Below are positions 13,266 to 27,035 of a stretch of 64,000 nucleotides of DNA, one piece after another; positions within the stretch are counted from its first letter, which is position 1, and every line of letters starts with the position of its first letter. A program made the position numbers and the translations under genes. The notes under the pieces were generated by a model. The model had not been told where the DNA came from and searched no databases. It worked only from the letters and a program-made list of their open reading frames with translations. Origin of the DNA: Zonotrichia leucophrys gambelii (Eukaryota > Chordata > Aves > Passeriformes > Passerellidae); the NCBI RefSeq assembly GCF_028769735.1, contig NC_088171.1, positions 131,147,533-131,211,532 on the forward strand. The letters run 5' to 3'.

Positions 13266-16200
13266 TAATTATAGTAAACTTCCATTAAGAAAACAAACCC
13301 TTGTAATATATACAACTGGTACTTCTTTCTTCTAGGCTAGCCATTGGCAATCCCAAGCAGGTATACCTTACTAACTACCTAAGGAGTTACTTATTCAGTC
13401 AAAATCTCAATTGTTAATTCTTACCAGATGTTAAGCTAGACTGCAACATCTCATGACTAATCCATTGAGTCACGGATGGCAATCCCTCTTACTCAGCTTA
13501 AGCAGGGACATACCTGAAAGTTTAATGCAGGGAACAGATATCCTAAGAGCCTTCAGTACTTTGGGGCTGTTTAAAATAGAGTATTACTTGTCCAACAGCT
13601 TATTTACTGGTTTTCTTTTTTGTTCCACTGAGAAGAATCACCACTTTACAGGAAAAATACCGAAGTCTGTAAGGACAAAGCACTTGACTAATGGTTCATT
13701 TGTTCCAGTGATAAAGGACATCAGTTAATCTGACACTGTGTTTTCAGCTTTCTGTTATTGATTTACGCTTAACTTTAAGAAACAACAACACTTGTATTCC
13801 AGTATTTGTTCCAGAGCAGTCGGGAAACAACTACAGCATGGAAACCATGTTGTAGAACTCACAGGGAAGTGGTAGTCATCCCACTTGCAGTAATAAAAAA
13901 AGGTTTAAATCAGCATCCAGATTTTTTAGGCTGGCAACTTAGACTACAGGAAAGACAAGAAAAAACTCTGGAAGCACCTAAGTACATGTGACAGCTAGAA
14001 AAGAAAAAAAAAAAAGCAAAATAAATAACATCCTCTAAGTATTCAATAATATATAAACATGATGTAGTATAATTTTGAGTTGCTGTTTAGTATGAAGATA
14101 ATTTAATGAAGCAAAACAGGATAATTTGAAACTAGAGAAAAAACACCACAGCAGCTGTTAGGAAGCAGAGATGCACCAGCATCAAGGCATGATAAACACC
14201 AGCCACAAGCGTGATCATATCATTTACACTCTTTTTGAATGAAGACAGGGAAAATCAGGAACACTGTGAGTTATTCATGTTTGTAAATCATCCCATTATT
14301 ATATGGGAGAAAGCTGATTTTAAGCTGGAGATTTAGAAGCACTATTTTTCCTAGATGACAAGGTATGAAAAAGACTCATCCTTTTGTTACAAGATAAAAT
14401 ATTCTTCCGTCACATTTTATGGGAAAGCAGTACGTAAAAAAGTCTACAGGTTTAGGGGTTTGTTCTGTAGGACAAGTTCTGGCCTCTGAGAAGCCAATGA
14501 CAAAACTCCCAATAACTTCAACAGCCCTGGAGCAATTTGGTCGTGTACTTATTAGCACTTCACTTAGTAAAAACATGTTACTGCCACGTTCTGCCTTGTA
14601 CAATACCACAACTCTTTCCTCTATGATGATTTATCAGCACTCACAGAGATGACCATTCAGTATTGCAAGTTATTGTAAATTCCCTGGGATGACAGACAAG
14701 AGAAAGCAGAGAGCTCTGAACTTGGCAGCAGGCTAAGTAAGGTATACTTGAAATCTTGTGTTGGGTTTTTTTTCTTTGACAAATGGGCCTATCAAAGATA
14801 AGTTCTCTTCCTGGAAAACATTCCACAACTTTAGGCCTTTTACTGCTCAAATGCAAAAGTATCAAAACAATGTCTATGGCTCTAAATGACCACCCCAACA
14901 CTGTCCTCCTTTGACAGGATTTATGTTTTCACTAGAAAAATAGGCAGCAATGCTAAAATTAAAAATTGTGGTTCACATCTTTCAAACAAAGACGATGTTA
15001 CTCCTTCAGGAAGCTAATGAGTATTTCTGCAACTTTCAGCAAAAGATAAGTGAAAATAAATTTGCAGCACCTTAGAAATTGTCACAGCACATACATAATT
15101 TTCTACATCTTTCACAGCTGCAGGGAGTTTTGATAGGAGGAAGCCAACTTTCTTGCAACTGAACATCCCAAAGGACCAAAGACCTGTGGATGGGTGAACC
15201 TGCCTGAAGCATGCACTTGAAGCAGCAATCCTCAGAAGATTCTCTATCAGAATCTCTACCAGATTCAACTGGCAGCTCTGCTGAGAGAAAGAGAAGATGC
15301 ACAGAGGACAAAGATTGCAAGATGCACACAGAAGATTTGCTTGAGAGAAAAAGAAAGATTCACAGAGAAAAGTTTTTCTAACACTAGACATGTAAGGCTC
15401 TTATCTATGTGGAAGGAAGACTAGATACCCAGAAGACACACTGTCATGACTGATTTGGGGTCTTCCATCCTTCAGGCAGTGTAAGGAATAAACTTGGGTT
15501 TGTGTTTTAGCAAAATCTGTATTTCTCTGCAGCTTTCACAAGAAAGCTTATTCCTAAATACTAGGGAATTAGAAATTCCCATGGACCCAGAACTGGTGTA
15601 AAAGATAATTCTGTCACTATGCTATCTTTACTGTGCTTAATACAATCAGCATGGCTACTGCCTGTTGTGAGACTGCAGAACACAATGTGATTACTTTCTT
15701 TCTGTAGTTTTGCAGATGGACATCTCACTCTTTCTGCATTTCTTTCTCCTTGCAATGAAAGGAATCAACAGGACATCAGTGACCTAAAAAAGCAGCAGTA
15801 ATTTTATGTAATTTTTGATTATAGAGAGTTTTGCCTGAGGAAAGTCAAAAGGCTAATGGTCAACACATTTTCCTGGCATAAAAGAATCCCCAATAAAGTC
15901 CTTTATGTGTTTGGTTCAAATCAGACACAAATTCATGTCTTACATTTTACGAGAATACTTGGTACCTCAGGATATAAAGTGTTCTGAAAACTATAGTTTT
16001 AAGGAGACAATATTTTCTGGAGAAGAATCATTTCACTTGAAAGTGACAAGACTTTTTTTTATATTTGCTTCTTAGAGAAAGCAACTCAATAGCAAATCAC
16101 AGTAGAAATCTTGTGTGATCATCAACAAAGTGTACTTAAACTAGCACAAAACAAATGCCAGCATTTCAGAAAGTCCTGTTTTCATGCAGACACAGTTCAA

Positions 16201-19200
16201 GCAAAATATTAGATCTTGGTAATAAATACAAAAAAGAAACCATAGTAAACACTGGTGATTGATTTTTTAAAATGTAGTTAAACCTTTACTAAAAAGTCAA
16301 AATACTGTATGGTGTTTATACCAGAAATTTAGGTAAGTACTGTAAATATCATTAATATAAGAATACCGACCTGCAGAAATACTGAGAATGCCTTCTGTAA
16401 TGGGGTTTGAATTGAATTAATAACATATTAATGCCTTCAGTGATCACAACCAAGTTACTAAAGTAAATTTGAATGTGGCCTAGGATCTCTTAGTCTTCTC
16501 ATTATGAAATATATTTGCTTTCCCAAAAGATTGCATGCAATACTTCTATTCCAAAATAAATATTATCAGTCATTCGTAGTCCCTTAATTCAGCTGGGTAA
16601 ATAACTGTAACCTTGTTCATGGTACACAGACCTTTCACAGAATCTAGTCCAGAGCAATGAAAAGGAGGACAGACACTTCATTACATACATTTCTTTCTCC
16701 TTTCACAAAGACAGCATAAGAGTAAACACACAAAAAACAACACACTTAACCCCGGCTGAGGGCACTCAGGTGTCATTGGTAAAGGTTGTAGCAGAATCTG
16801 TACTGAAGAGTTGCATCATGAGGCCTTCTAGAATTATGTTACTCTAGTTTTCAATTTGACTTGTATGACAAAGTAGTGTTGCAATGTTTCATGATTCTGA
16901 AGCTATTTACTGTATTGTCTGTACAGAAGAGCCCTACTTAGGAAATGGGTCACACAACACTAAGCACTGGAAGAAGACTTCAGATGCAGTGTCAAACTCC
17001 AAGCCCTGCAGTCTGATTTGAACTTAGATACTTTAATTTCACTGCTCTTTATCAAGATAAGAATCTTTAACGCTAAGGAAAATCAACTCTTTTTCTAGTC
17101 TGAAATTAAATCTAATTATTGGCTGAGAGCTAAAAGCAGTGAGCACTTCAACAGGTATCTCCTTTGGAAGCAAAGGTGCTGGTAATTCCCCCAAGAGGCT
17201 TCTAACTCATGATCAAGACTGAGCAGGTGCTCTGTGATGTCCTGGTGGGTGGCAGGTACCCTTGCACCAATGGAAGCACTAAAAGTGCTGGAATATACAG
17301 GGCGTTCAGCTCTTGGAAATGGCTTAGAAAAATCATGCAAAGAAAACAATGGATGAGGACCATGTGATGCTCTCCAGAAAAATATTTGACAAACCAAAAG
17401 CATGGTTGTGTGGGTAATGGATGTGTCTGAGCTTCACCTGACTGCAGTTGGACAAATATGCTTTTCCTAAGCACATAATTACTGGATGCTATCAGCAACA
17501 GGAGACAGCACTACACTAGTCTAAAGCACTAGAGGTTTTGATCAACAAATATGGCTCTTACATTCTCATAAAGCCCTGTACAGCTAATATACCCCATCAC
17601 TTGCTTTAATAATCAGAATTTATAATACTGGGATCTAGAGAAAAACTTGAGTGTTATAAATAAGGCTATTACATGGGGATATGTGTTAATTATTGGCACC
17701 ATAGTAAAACCACAATGATGCTATCTCAATTATTTCTGCAGTAACTTATCTACTTTCTAGCAGTGACAACCTACAATGATGGATGAGGAAGAAGGACCTG
17801 AACTTAAACTGAAAAATATAATAAATAAATGACAAAAAAGAAGGCATCTGTACTTGTCCAGTACTATATTGTCTTCATTTCTTCTCCCTTGCCGCATTTC
17901 CACTGACATGAGGAGGCAATTTACTATGCCAAGGAAATCCATGTCTGCCTGTGCTGAATTACTGCATTCATATTTCTACTTGTTTGTATCGAACTAAACT
18001 CGTAAGTCCAGCGATGTAGATGAGTCATACAGGCTGTCTTTCATTTCACAAGGCATCTTTAAATACCACTCTTATTTAACTTGTACTCATTACCATCAGC
18101 AAGCAATGTGTGTGCCATACTATCTTAATTGCCAGAAATTTGAGCAAGTAAATCATTAAAAGGTTAAGTTATTTTTCATGCTAAATTTAATGTACAGTAT
18201 TAATCAACTTTATTTCATTATTATGAGTAATGCAACATCCTATAGTCAAATCGATTTATAATTATGCCAGATCACATGGCAGGGGGGAAAACAAGAACAA
18301 CAAACAACAGACGGATGTCATTTCTGCTTAAATTCTCCATGTAAATTACAAACTGTTAAGTCAGACAGGGCTTTCTTTGCAGAGCACAACATCCAGATGG
18401 AATCTCACCAGCAGAGCAAGAACTGAGACACATCTTTGTCTCAACATTCTAAAAGCAAAGTAACCAAATATCTAGCAAGCAACACCCAGCCTGCTTTATA
18501 TATCCCTATTTGATCCTTAGGTCTGCTTTTTGGTACTATTTCTGAATAGAAATCTTTGAGACAACAGTGAAACAAAGCCATCGTGGCAAAAGATGAGCAA
18601 ATATGAGACATTCTCATGCGTTGCTGACATCATCACCATAGGATGGATCTTATTGTCCAACATGGACAGCTACAGAGGTAAATCTTCAGATACCTTTCTG
18701 ATAAGTGGTGTGTACCGACCATCCTTCCAGCTCCTCCAAAATGCAGTTCTGTACATAAGAAGCATCTCTTTCATGTGCTACTTATTCCAGAATATTTTTA
18801 ATCCTGCTGAATATCAGTGTACCAGTGGTAAATCCAGAATCCTTAACATATACTAAACTGCAACCTGTCACCTCCCTGAAGCTAAAAAAGCAAGCTCTTG
18901 GGTACATCTTCCAAAATAAATAACAAAGCTGAGTTATCCCTGTAATTTGGAGATACAAGGAGGTACAACATTATACATGGGTAGTTAAATATACTTCTTG
19001 GCAATATGAAACTAGTTAGTGGGAAATATTTGATTTTTCATCAATTAGTCAGAAAACTCTAACTGCTCTAAACCTATCTCTGATAAGTCTATTCCAGACG
19101 CAAGTTGATCTAATTTGGTTCATCACAATGAATTTGATTCAAAGGGAGGTTTTCATTTATTGTTCTGATAGGTTGCTTAGCATTAAAAAATGCTCTTAAG

Positions 19201-20120
19201 AATTGCTTGCAAGTCTGCTTTCATGCCGTTGTAGAACAGGTAGCTTCCTAGGCACATTTGCATTCACCTTGCCTTTGCCTTGGATTTATTAGCCATTGTT
19301 GAGGGTTATACTACTTAATTAGGGAGAAGAATAAAAGATCACTTTAGAATAGTTATACAGGTATAAACTACTCTGTATATGCTATTACACAGATATAATC
19401 ATTCAAGCATAATTTTTCTGTGGAAAAAACACCCAAACACACACATATTCCAAAGACTCATCTCCAAAATAGTTTTGGCAACTGCCCTTTATCTCATGAT
19501 GTATTTTGAAATGGCAGCTGTTGGCAGGAGAGATAAATGTTATATTTTTATCCTCATAGCCATAAGTCATAGAGCTTGTGTGTTCTTTGCATCACCAGAA
19601 ATCAACCTTTTAGGATTTCCAGATCCCACAAAACTTACAATTGGTAAGTACATTATAGACTACGCACTACCAAGATAAGGTAGAAAATACTTTTCTTCAT
19701 ATTATTTTATGTTTTACATTGTAAATGTTATGGGAAAATGCAATGAAGCAGAAAAACATAAGGCAAACAAAATTTATTTATATTTCAAACATATGGGGAC
19801 CATTCATCATTCATTCTCAGAAGGTTAGCTATGTTTGAAAGCTATGGCAGATATCATCATGAAATATCTGTTTCAGAACACTTTTCTGACAAAGTATCTT
19901 AGGTCAAGTGGAACATGCACATGTGTGGTTGCAGGGCTTACTGTTAAATGTGAAATTAAGTTTACATTTATGATTAAAACCAGAAAATATACTTTCAGGC
20001 AGAACTGGGATCACCGGTTTTGGTGAGATATTAAGCTGAACATCTTGGCAAAAATAGTAGTCAAGTCATAAGACTGGGGAGAAAAGCACTGTCAAGAAAA
20101 TGGTGAAGAGACATATTTAC

Positions 20121-20212
20121 CTTGTGTAACTGATAGTATTGCTCAGCACCAACTCCTCCTTGCTCTTCTCCTGTCCACAGCACCAAGCGCAGTGTCCTTT
20201 TTGGACGAAGTC
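20121..20212 (-). CDS. CPQ: CPQ coding exon (probably exon 6) with the catalytic Glu-Glu pair
   Basis: This 92-bp internal exon completes a split Gly codon and then encodes 30 more residues (phase 1 in, phase 0 out). The acceptor reads GTGTTTTAG and the donor is AAG|GTAAAT. The peptide contains LRPKRTLRLVLWTGEEQGG followed by VGAEQYYQLHK, a close match to carboxypeptidase Q. In the WTGEEQGG motif the first Glu (residue 16) is the expected general base and the second (residue 17) a zinc ligand, by comparison with M28 aminopeptidases. Both are present, so the active site looks intact. The exon is separated from the previous one by 14,143 bp and from the next by 10,772 bp. From memory the human protein has Ala where this one has Gly before the Glu pair, a conservative change. 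Confidence 0.95.
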
Positions 20213-21749
20213 CTAAAACACAGGTTTTAATATTGTTTTTAGTATTAAAGACAGATATATTTTGAGCATTTTTTGCAGTGGTCTCCAGCCTTCATTGGAT
20301 AAAAAGCCTGTATTTCCACAAACCAAACACCACCTATACCAAGTATGGGTTTTTCTATGAAAGATGGGGTTGTGGGGAGAGAGCTCACATGGGGAAGAAG
20401 TGGGCAGTTGAGGTACTGCTGCCAGTTGTAGTAGCACAAGAGAAGCACACTTCAGGGACATACTGAAACTGTTTGAAAACCACACCAGAGAGTCACTACC
20501 TTGATAGATTTCTAAAACATGTGCTGCTGTCATTGGGGTGGTCTGCAATAAGTAATACATATCCGCTCGTAGCAGATCCAAATCAAATTTTCATGAAAAC
20601 TACCACTGCTTTGTCATGGTTCATTTATTACAATTAATTGAAAATGAGCTGCTGGATTTTTATGAGAAATGTTTATCAATTTCAAGAACTGAGGGGCTAT
20701 GTAATATCATTTTGCTTTTTATCAAACAGAGAAATGAAAAGCAGTAATCTGTACTTTGGAATCTGAAAGAGTCAGCTGCTAAATGTATGCACGACTTTCT
20801 AAAAGAAGGCAAACATGAAGCCATTTTCTGTTTTGCTACGGTAGCTCAATCAGAAAGATAAGTTCTCAGATATATTTTGAAGCAATTTTTGCAATGGTAG
20901 AACTGATCAGATAGAAGTTGCTTCCCTCTATTTATTTGGTTGTTTCTATTCATAAATTAATACATTGAGAGAAACTTGAGAGCATGGAAGAGCAAACAGA
21001 TAAAGAAAACATTGTTCTCTGTGCAGTGGAATGCTAATTATGTTAGAGAAAAAAAACAAAGAAAAAACATGAGAAGATTATCACAAGTGATAAAGTACCC
21101 CACACACACTATCGTGCTGAAGAGAAATAATATCAGTATCACTGTCAAAACTTATTTCATTTCCTAACTGAAATGGATGAAGACTGCCAATAGATTGACC
21201 TCCATTAATTTTTTTCTTTTGACACAATGAATACGATCCGCGCATTTCTTCTCAAAACTACATGCTAGCAATTCTCCAAACTGAAGGCAGAATATAGTAG
21301 GAATACCCCAAATCTGAACAAAAGAGCTTGGATTTTCCAATATTTCATAAAGAAGTGCAAACAAGTTTAAAGGTGTATTTTCTGAATGTTGATCTGCTGA
21401 CTGTAAACAGAAAGGCTGTCAAACTTCATTACTTTAAAGACAACCTTCTGCACACCTCCCAGTAGATTCCCTGCTCTCCTAAATCACAACAGTAAAGGAT
21501 TAGACTCCTTTGCTTTTCAAATTAGTCAGATGGGTTATGAGGCAAACTTGAGATAATAAAATAGCTCCCAGTTGGAAGTCAGAAAGACTTAAGCCCAAAA
21601 TAACCCCAAATATGCCAGCAGCTTGGTTAGAAGAGGTGGCTGTGAAAAAGAAGTGCTGGTATAAAACACAGAGGCCAGTGCTGTAGTATGGCTCCAGCAG
21701 CACTGCCGTTTAAGTGGAAAAAAGAAGTTTATTTGTCATATCACAAAAA

Positions 21750-22120
21750 GGCAAAGTGAAGTCCAATCTCCAGCCCACCACGCCAAGCCTGTGAGTGTGG
21801 ATTTGGTAGGAAATGCTCAAGACAGGGAAGCAGCATCTCCTGGCTCCTCCCAGGCAAAAATCAAGCTGCTTTAGTCTGCCACTGCTGCCCTTAGCCAGTG
21901 AGGGCCAGTGATCAGGGCATCCTCATGGTTGGCTCAGATGGGCTGTAACCTCAGCTCCTCCTCTCCAGGGGCTGGAGATGATCTCAGCTCACTTGTGGAA
22001 AAGACATTAGAGATTCTTATGGCTACCCCCACCCCATCCCCAGCACATCATTGCATCTGTCCATTGAAGCTGGGGAAATAAAAAAGCCCTGCTGGGCTTT
22101 GGTCTCTCCAGTCTGGGACG
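21750..22120. other. GC-richer block of unknown origin in a CPQ intron
   Basis: This block contrasts with its AT-rich surroundings and contains several C-rich words (CTACCCCCACCCCATCCCCA) and an AATAAAA word near 22077. It carries no open frame of note. It may be an old, unrecognised repeat or LTR, or a regulatory patch; I cannot decide between these. Confidence 0.3.
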
Positions 22121-23628
22121 TGGCAAAAAAATAAAAATATATGAGCTATGGAGGCAGTTATTTTAAATACAAACAAAGTCTACAGGGGAAAATTTAATTT
22201 CCTCATTATCTTAATCTGAAAGTGATAACTATTTATCTACCTGCTATTAAAAACAGAGCTAATCTGACCAAAGAGCAGCAAACAAATCCAGTATCCAGAA
22301 GTAAAATGGCTGAGAATATTCTCAATGCATGTTTTTATCAGAAAAAAAATGAAGTTCTGTATTCATTTTACAGAAGTTTTTCAAAGTAAGTTTAACTACT
22401 TTGGTTTGCTTCTTAAAAACCCCTGGTTCCTCAGCAAGGTATCATCTTCACAAAATCAGAAGTCTTTCAGATTGCAGCCCAAATATATATTGAAAAGACA
22501 GGATAAAATAGCAATTGGGCTAGGAAACTGTTTTATGATCAGTGCAACACATTGAGGGGTAAGTAGGCAATTTTAAATTTTAAATGAAGGAAAACTGTTA
22601 TACAAATAAAATTGTGCCTCTTTCTTTGTTATCTGAATAAATGACTTATTACATACTATTAAAGAGGCTATCAGAAGAAAAAACCTACAAATGAATTTCC
22701 AAATCTCCACAGTGTTTTAGAAAAATGTGTTATTTTTTTTTCTCCCTTCTACCTTGCCCTTAACTGAAATAAAATCATAGTTTACCACAAAAGAACATTT
22801 TGGTGATCAGCCTCTATATTCTTAGGGTTTATCTCAAACATAAAAGATACTATGGGCATGTGGAATCACAAATGAAATAAAAACACTGGTATGGTCAATC
22901 TATGACTAAGGATACATCTGCAGCAAGCACAGCAGGACACCTGCTCTATTACACTCCCTCTGTGCTGGAGTGGCTGCAATCCTTTCCTTCTCTTGGGTAC
23001 CACAAACACTTCTGTCATACCAATGGGCAGGGCTTATTGACTCTATATTCTGTTTCTGTTAAATCATCATAAATTGCCCACATTCACAGATAACAGCAGC
23101 AAGACCTGAATTTTACATCCTACATGTCTTGCTCATGCTTGACAAAATTGAGACATTCCCACATAGCAAAACTGAAATGTAACATTTTGTACATGTAGAG
23201 ACAAACCATAATGGCCCGTCACATGTAAAGGAAAAAAATAAACCCACTTCATTCTCAATATAGCCTACAAGTCAGGAAGGAAAACTTGAATCATCTTTCT
23301 AAAATCAAAATAGAGATCAGTACTATAAACACAAAATTTCCTTCAGTAATTATTTTCCTACTTTATAACCATAAATCCTTACCGATGGGGAGGGTCACAA
23401 AGATAAAATATTTTCTAAAAAGACAGTGTGTAGATTGCTAACAGGCTTCTTCAATGTCATTTTAAGGCTGACCAGTTTACAAAACCATGAAAAGCATTCC
23501 ACCTTTGTAACAACAGATATTTTCCCCACAAATCAACTCATGGTATCACACACAAGCAAATCAAATAGCTGTTCAGCTTATATGAGGCATACAAGCAAAA
23601 TGCAAATGGATGTGAGTAGATTAACAGG

Positions 23629-23820
23629 TGTCAAGGTTTAACCTCAGCTGGCAGCCAAGTCCCTCACAGCTGCTTGCTCACTCCCTCACCAATGGGATAA
23701 GGGAGAAAATCAGCGGGATAAAAGCTAAAAAAGTCATGTGTTGAGATAAAGACAATTTAATAAGGAAAGCAAAAGCTGTACACAGAAACAAAGCAAAACA
23801 AGGAAGTAATGCATTCTTAA
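23629..23820 (+). mobile_element. Avian endogenous retrovirus LTR fragment (5' part)
   Basis: The fragment begins TGTCAAGGTTTAACCTCAGC and continues with words typical of an abundant neoavian ERV LTR: CTCACTCCCTCACCAATGGG, GTTGAGATAAAGACAATTTA, GCAAAACAAGGAAG. The TG start fits an LTR boundary. The 3' part of the LTR is missing, because CR1 sequence follows directly. It is non-coding, and no retroviral genes are seen nearby. The family assignment (ERVL or ERVK) is from memory and uncertain. Confidence 0.7.
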
Positions 23821-23849
23821 GACCCTGCCTAAATGGCCTAGAAAAGCCT

Positions 23850-24425
23850 TGATCTGAGCATAAAGTAGAATAAATTGCACTGCCAATCAAGGGAGGTGAT
23901 TCTGCCCTCTACTTCCCCTGGGGACACCCCACTGGGGTGCTGCATCCTCAGCACAGGCATCCTCAGCACAGGCAAGACATGGACATGGGTAAGTGGGTCC
24001 AGGGGAGGATCACAAAGATGATCAGATGGATGGAACTTCTCTCCTATGAGGAAAGGCTGAGGCTAGAGAAAGCTCCAGGGAGACCTTAGAGGAGCCTTCC
24101 AGCAACTGAAAGGAATCAACAAGAAATGGAGACAGGCTTTTTAGCAGGGCCCGTGACAATAAGGACAAGGAGAAAATATTTTAAGCTAAAGGAGGGTAGA
24201 TTCAGATTAGATCTAAGGAAATGCTTTTTACAGTGAGGGCAGTGAAACACGGTCACAGGTTGCCCAGAGAGATTGTAGATGCCCCATCCCTGGAGAAATT
24301 CAAGGTCAGATGCAACAGGGCTCTGAGCAACCTGATCAAGTTGAAGCAGTTCCTGCTCATTATAGGGGTGTTGGACTAAATGACCTGTAATGATGTTTTC
24401 AATCCAAACTATTCTCTATATTTTC
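23850..24425 (+). mobile_element. CR1 LINE, 5'-truncated
   Basis: Diagnostic words are AATCAAGGGAGGTGATTCTG, AGGATCACAAAGATGATCAG, TCCTATGAGGAAAGGCTGAG, and the 3' end around GGACTAAATGACCTGTAATG with a degenerate tail ending near TATTCTCTAT. It contains a 15-bp tandem duplication (GCATCCTCAGCACAG at 23942-23956 and 23957-23971). The 5' limit is approximate. Confidence 0.85.
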
Positions 24426-25230
24426 TTACTTCCTAAGTCACTAATGTACTTGCTTTAGGAGCTACTAGGGAGGTATATACAGATATATCATCCTTAAGCA
24501 TTGTCTTCTGCTGTGCTGAACATACATGGGCTATGGCCTTTTCTGCATTGTTACCCTGTGGTTTTTAATTTCTTTAAAAGGTATTTATACAAAAATATTT
24601 ATAAGTATTTATACAAAAAATATCAAGACACATAATGATGTTGCTGGCATTCTTTAAATTCTTATTACACTCCCTACCTTTTTCAAGTTTGGAGCTGATT
24701 AGACATAGGGGATTTACTGGGTGTCATTAGACGGGATATTTCTATCGTGCATGCACTTCTCATAAAATACCTGGAATTTCCATTTGTGTCACAGCATAAA
24801 ATAAAAATAAAACCAGTACTCCACATTTTGCTAAAGATAAGAACTCATCATCAAAAACAGCAGTATAATCTACTAATACCTGATTTATGTATCCTGTGGT
24901 ACGGGCAAGGAAGAGAAAAAGCTCTTACTGCTAGCAATCTGTTTCCCTGCCTAATTTCAAATAATATACATACAGAAATAAACCGTAATCAATAGGATGA
25001 TAGTAATAACACAGTTAATTGAAGATGTCCAGACTTTTTCCTCTGAAAACCTAGAAGAAATTTCCATTCTAAACCAGAAAAGTACTTTGGCTTTCACTCT
25101 TGTTAGAAACACAGCTCTCTACGGTTTAAACAATTGATCTCAGTACTTGTGCAGAAAAGTGCCTGTGTATTCATTTATTTAAGAAGAAATTGTTTTTTTA
25201 ATTGAGTGACAAATAATGATTTTACAGAGA

Positions 25231-25925
25231 AAATCACAGAATCATAGAATGGGTTGGGTTGGAAGGGACATTAGAGATCATTTAGTTCTAATGTCCCTGC
25301 CATGATCAGCGACATTTCACTAGGCCAGGTTGCTCACACCTCCATCCAGCCTGGCCTTAAACACTTGCATAGACAGAGCATTTGCAACCTCTCTGTGCAA
25401 CCTGTGCCAGTGCCTCACCACCCTCACCATCTCACCCAAGGAATTTGGATTCCTTCCAAACATCTAATCTAAACCTCCTCTCTAAGTTTGAAACCATTGC
25501 GCCATGCCCTGTCACTACATGCTCTTCTAAATAGACTCTCCTCATCTTTCTTGTGTGCTTCCTTCAGGTACTGGAAGGCCACAATAAAGTCATCCCTAAG
25601 CCTTCTCTTCTCCAGGATGAGCAATTGCAATTCCCTCAGCCTTTCCTCACAGGAGAGGTCCTTGTAATCATCTTCAAGGCCCTCCTCTGCACTCACCCCA
25701 GCAGGTCCACATCCTTCTTATCCTGGGATCCTCAGAGCTGGATGCAGCACAGGTGGGGTCTCACAAGGGGAGACCAGAGAGGCAGAATCCCCTCTCTCAC
25801 CCTGCTGGCCACGTTGTTTTGGATGCAGCCCAGGACATACTTGGCTTTCTAGGCCATAAGTACACATTTCCAGGTCATGTCCACTCTCTCACCAATCAGA
25901 ACCCTCAAGTTCTTCGTAGAGCTTC
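25231..25925 (-). mobile_element. CR1 LINE, 5'-truncated, opposite orientation to the 23.9-kb copy
   Basis: The 3' tail is at AAATCACAGAATCATAGAAT (25231), followed by GGTTGGGTTGGAAGGGACAT. The ORF2 C-terminal region follows: the complement encodes EERLRELQLL-like and later CR1 peptide, and the 5' limit is near CCCTCAAGTTCTTCGTAGAG. Frames are broken. Confidence 0.88.
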
Positions 25926-27035
25926 AAAGTTAAAAGCTTACAAAAACAAGGCAAAGAACAGCTGAAAAAAATCCTTTTAGTGCTACTTAAACCTTGATTA
26001 TAACATATTTCTAATTCCCTAGCGAGGCTCAAATTAGACATGGGAAACAGCTTTCAGCTTCGGAAACTTTCTTTTCTTCTTAAACCAGTCTAATGCAGCG
26101 CAATCTCCTTGATTTTTGTCTGTTGATAGCTTCTTTTTGTGGCACTGAGGACAAAGCACTGCAAAAAATAGCACTGGGAAACATAAAAACCACTGAGTGT
26201 CAAAACTCTGGAGTAAGGAGAGATGAGGTCTGGAGCAGAAGAGATGAAGCATTGCAGGATGACAGAATATGGTCAGGTCTGTGGCTGGGGAGGGGAAATC
26301 AAAGCAGAGTGATGAGCCAAGCCGGATGCTGCAGCTCAGCCTCGCCTGGGGCTGTCAGCTTGCTCAGAAACATGTTTTGGGGCTTGAGAGGACACGACTG
26401 CCACTAGCACAGACTGTGAGCAGCTGTTTGGACAGGCCTTTCAGAAAGGGCAGCACAGGGGCAAGGCAGTGCCCAAGGTGAGCCAGCCTAGGGAAAGACT
26501 GGATTTGCAGAGCACCATCAGCCTTAAGAGCAGTGCAGCAAGACACTGAGATTACACAAGCAATTTTCTTTTTCTGTTTTTAGGGAGGCTGATGATCTTA
26601 TGACAGAGGGGCAGATTTACAGAAGAGTGGAGAAGGGAAATGGGAGATGTTTTAGATAGATTTATTTTTAAAAAGCAATGCAATATCCAAGAGGAAATGT
26701 CAAGGAAGAAGCTGGGTATCCAAGACTGGAGGGGAAATCTGTGAATGATTTGCAAGTCTAGTAACTAAAAATAACATGGATTAAGCCCTTTGACTGGGGG
26801 AGTGATGGAGAGAAGAGGGAAGCCAAGCCCAGAGCCTGGTGTTTATGGGCTGCAAGTCAGGCAACAACAGTGCCAGAGAGAGGGTTTCCCTGTGGACACC
26901 TTCCTGCCACCTGGCAGCACAGCTGAGGGGCACTTCAGATGAGAAGTACTGCCAAATGTGCTTCTCTGCACATGGGGTTTTAAACTAAGAACTGTTTCGT
27001 GTAGCATCATGAAGCCATTACAAATCATGTGTACC

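Larger units (their letters stand above)
9349..20120 (-). other. CPQ: CPQ intron between the 20121-20212 and 9147-9348 exons, 10,772 bp
   Basis: Complete intron with a GTAAAT donor at 20120-20115 and an AG acceptor at 9350-9349. It contains a 19-bp-arm hairpin 98 bp before the acceptor and one long CR1 in the same orientation as CPQ (12.3-13.3 kb). The rest (9.5-12.3 and 13.3-20.1 kb) is AT-rich with no coding or RNA signature I can support. A purine-rich stretch with repeated AGAAGATT-like words spans about 15180-15370, and a TAAT-rich block lies at about 18060-18290. Confidence 0.9.

Noticed and set aside
15916..15930. GGTTCAAATC resembling a tRNA B box
   Set aside because: There is no A box, no acceptor-stem pairing and no cloverleaf around it. 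A similar GGTTCAAAC near 33849 fails the same test.
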